Assembly (NCBI GenBank): GCA_022447855.1
Contig: JAKUTX010000001.1
Coordinates: 62,001 to 126,000 of the forward strand
Reading direction: 5' to 3'
DNA length: 64,000 nucleotides
Source: UBA6927 sp022447855
GTDB lineage: Bacteria; Chloroflexota; Dehalococcoidia; Lucifugimonadales; UBA6927
The notes under the pieces are model-generated. The model did no database searches. It was not told where the DNA came from and saw only the letters and a program-made list of their open reading frames with translations. Within the stretch, counting starts at the first letter, position 1; the number at the start of each line of letters is the position of its first letter. Below are positions 62,715 to 64,000 of this stretch, in pieces. Made by a program: the position numbers and the translations under genes.

Positions 62715-64000
62715 ATGGTTACTAACATAGAAAAGAAATATTTCGAACTACATCCAGGCTCTGCAGAAAGACACGACAAAGCAAGAAACATTTTTCCAGA
62801 TGGAGTAACTCATGATGGCAGAAGACAAAACCCTTTTCAAATTTATGCTACTAGAGGTTCAGGCGCATACAAATGGGACGTAGACGGAAATAAATTGATT
62901 GATTATTGGACAGGACATGGTTCTATGATCCTAGGCCACTCTCATCCACAAATTGTTGATGCAATTCAAAAACAAATCACATTAGGAACTCACTTAAGTG
63001 CAAATTCCGACTTGGAAATCGAGTGGGGTTCATTAGTGAAAAAATTAATACCTAGTGCAGAAAAAGTAAGGTTTCACAGTTCCGGAACCGAGTCTACTAT
63101 GATGGCAATAAGAATGGCTAGAGCATATACTCGAAAAACTAAAATTATTAAATTTAATGGTCATTTTCATGGATGGAGTGATTATCTAACTGCTGGTGCA
63201 ACAGATGGAATGGGAGGGATACCTGAAGAAACACTCCAAACTATGATTGTGATTGAACCTGGTGATATCAACCTAGTAACTGAGGTTTTAGAAAGAGACA
63301 AGGATATTGCTGGAATAATTATTGAACCAACAGGTGCCCACATGGGACTTGAACCAATCCCCTCATCATTTCTAGAAAAGTTAAGGGATGTAGCAACTCG
63401 ATTTGAAACTGTACTAATTTTTGATGAAGTAGTTACAGGTTTTAGAGTGTCCAGAGGAGGTGCCCAATCAAGATTCGGAATCACCCCAGACCTTACCACC
63501 TTAGCCAAAATACTGGGAGGCGGTTTACCTGGAGGAGCAGTAGCTGGAAAAGCCGACATAATTAACATGATTGAATCTAATTCAGATCCTGATTTCAACA
63601 GGAATAATCGAATTGGTCACAATGGGACTTTCAATGCTAATCCTCTGTCAGCATCTGCAGGGGTAACAGCTCTTAATTTAATTGACTCAACAGATATTAA
63701 TGCAGTAGCTGAAGAAAGAGCAATCCGTTTAACTGAAGGTCTAAACAATGTACTAAAAAAAATGGAAATCCCTGGTTGTGCCACAAACCTTAGTTCTCTT
63801 GCATTCTTAAGAATAGGAATTGATGAGTCAAGTGCAGATCCAGACATCAATCCAAATGCAGCACAACAAAACAGATCCCTGGGAACTGATGATCTTTCAA
63901 AACAACTAAGCTTAGCATTAATAAACAATGGAATTCATGCCACTTCTACAAGATTTATATTAAGTGCCGCACACTCACAAGATGACATTAAAACCACCCT
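62715..64000 (+). CDS. Class III aminotransferase, glutamate-1-semialdehyde aminomutase-like (partial)
   Basis: 428 codons seen, cut by the window end, probably near complete. ATG at 62715 behind GGAGGAG. HSSGTESTMMAIRMAR (121-136) and NGHFHGWSD are the PLP-phosphate and aromatic sites; LIFDEVVTGFR with D237 and TTLAKILGGGLPGGAVAG with the PLP Lys265 are conserved. GSAM itself makes 5-aminolevulinate; many close relatives are catabolic transaminases of beta- or gamma-amino acids. No hem gene is nearby, so a catabolic role is as likely. Confidence 0.87.
   Translation, partial: MVTNIEKKYFELHPGSAERHDKARNIFPDGVTHDGRRQNPFQIYATRGSGAYKWDVDGNKLIDYWTGHGSMILGHSHPQIVDAIQKQITLGTHLSANSDLEIEWGSLVKKLIPSAEKVRFHSSGTESTMMAIRMARAYTRKTKIIKFNGHFHGWSDYLTAGATDGMGGIPEETLQTMIVIEPGDINLVTEVLERDKDIAGIIIEPTGAHMGLEPIPSSFLEKLRDVATRFETVLIFDEVVTGFRVSRGGAQSRFGITPDLTTLAKILGGGLPGGAVAGKADIINMIESNSDPDFNRNNRIGHNGTFNANPLSASAGVTALNLIDSTDINAVAEERAIRLTEGLNNVLKKMEIPGCATNLSSLAFLRIGIDESSADPDINPNAAQQNRSLGTDDLSKQLSLALINNGIHATSTRFILSAAHSQDDIKTT

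Noticed and set aside
1..64000. CRISPR array, insertion sequence or prophage
   Set aside because: No spaced direct repeats, transposase, integrase or phage structural genes are visible.
1..64000. Selenoprotein with in-frame UGA
   Set aside because: All recognised genes have family-typical lengths and Cys at redox sites; no frame appeared to continue through a TGA.

Overview
The window is a dense, AT-rich bacterial chromosome segment with about 60 protein genes, short intergenic gaps and two tRNAs. I see no rRNA, insertion sequence, prophage or CRISPR array. The gene content best fits a marine member of the Chloroflexota (SAR202-like Dehalococcoidia). The pointers are a Vms1-like release factor of the type described from Actinobacteria and Chloroflexi, a reductive-dehalogenase/QueG-like Fe-S protein, several NHL-repeat proteins, paired CaiB/BaiF CoA-transferases, enolase-superfamily and IlvD/YjhG sugar-acid dehydratases, a GYD protein and a DUF2339 protein. 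This placement is inferred from gene families; no rRNA is present to confirm it.

Layout. 1-7.5 kb: Fe-S protein, flippase-like membrane protein, rsmG, a sodium/solute symporter, thiD, an MFS carrier and a GNAT enzyme behind a promoter that overlaps a 20-bp palindrome. 7.5-11.4 kb: leftward cytochrome c maturation operon ccmH-ccmF plus two membrane-associated genes of unclear role. 11.5-14.3 kb: DinB-like protein, cytidylate-kinase-like protein, eukaryotic-type glutamine synthetase with a strong terminator, and a GYD protein. 14.5-25.5 kb: leftward genes for an ADP-ribosylglycohydrolase, a DUF2339 protein, a large lipoprotein metallopeptidase with an internal 330-bp duplication, a Gfo/Idh dehydrogenase, an NHL protein, an FAD oxidase directly behind tRNA-Ala, and a membrane protein. 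25.6-34.4 kb: a CoA-transferase pair (the first gene has no standard start codon, and its product lacks the catalytic Asp), an RraA-like protein, GNAT, uronate-dehydrogenase-like SDR, and a leftward flavoprotein / small protein / NHL / ThDP-enzyme operon.

34.5-36.8 kb: a housekeeping operon yceD-fabD-nusB-acpP behind a near-consensus promoter. 36.8-43.8 kb: a zinc-type dehydrogenase, a DUF5679-alaS-ruvX operon, an SDR plus an orphan ThDP half-enzyme, and rpiB. 44-50.4 kb: a rightward run of alpha/beta hydrolase, VLRF1 release factor, ferredoxin, N-acyl-D-amino-acid deacylase and FAD amino-acid oxidase, facing RidA. The last three make a plausible D-amino-acid salvage module. 50.5-58.6 kb: VOC protein, YjhG-type dehydratase, phosphotriesterase-like hydrolase, MFS, Gfo/Idh, msrA, tRNA-Asn and a galactonate-dehydratase-like enzyme. 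58.6-64 kb: a zincin-like protein with a destroyed metal motif, then a leftward thrC-selB-unknown operon, and a class III aminotransferase cut by the window end.

Taken together the accessory genes point to an aerobic or microaerobic scavenger that oxidises sugar acids, D-amino acids and CoA-activated carboxylates, beside ordinary translation, fatty-acid and cofactor genes. selB implies selenoprotein synthesis elsewhere in the genome; no selenoprotein is visible here. No intergenic stretch exceeds about 220 bases.
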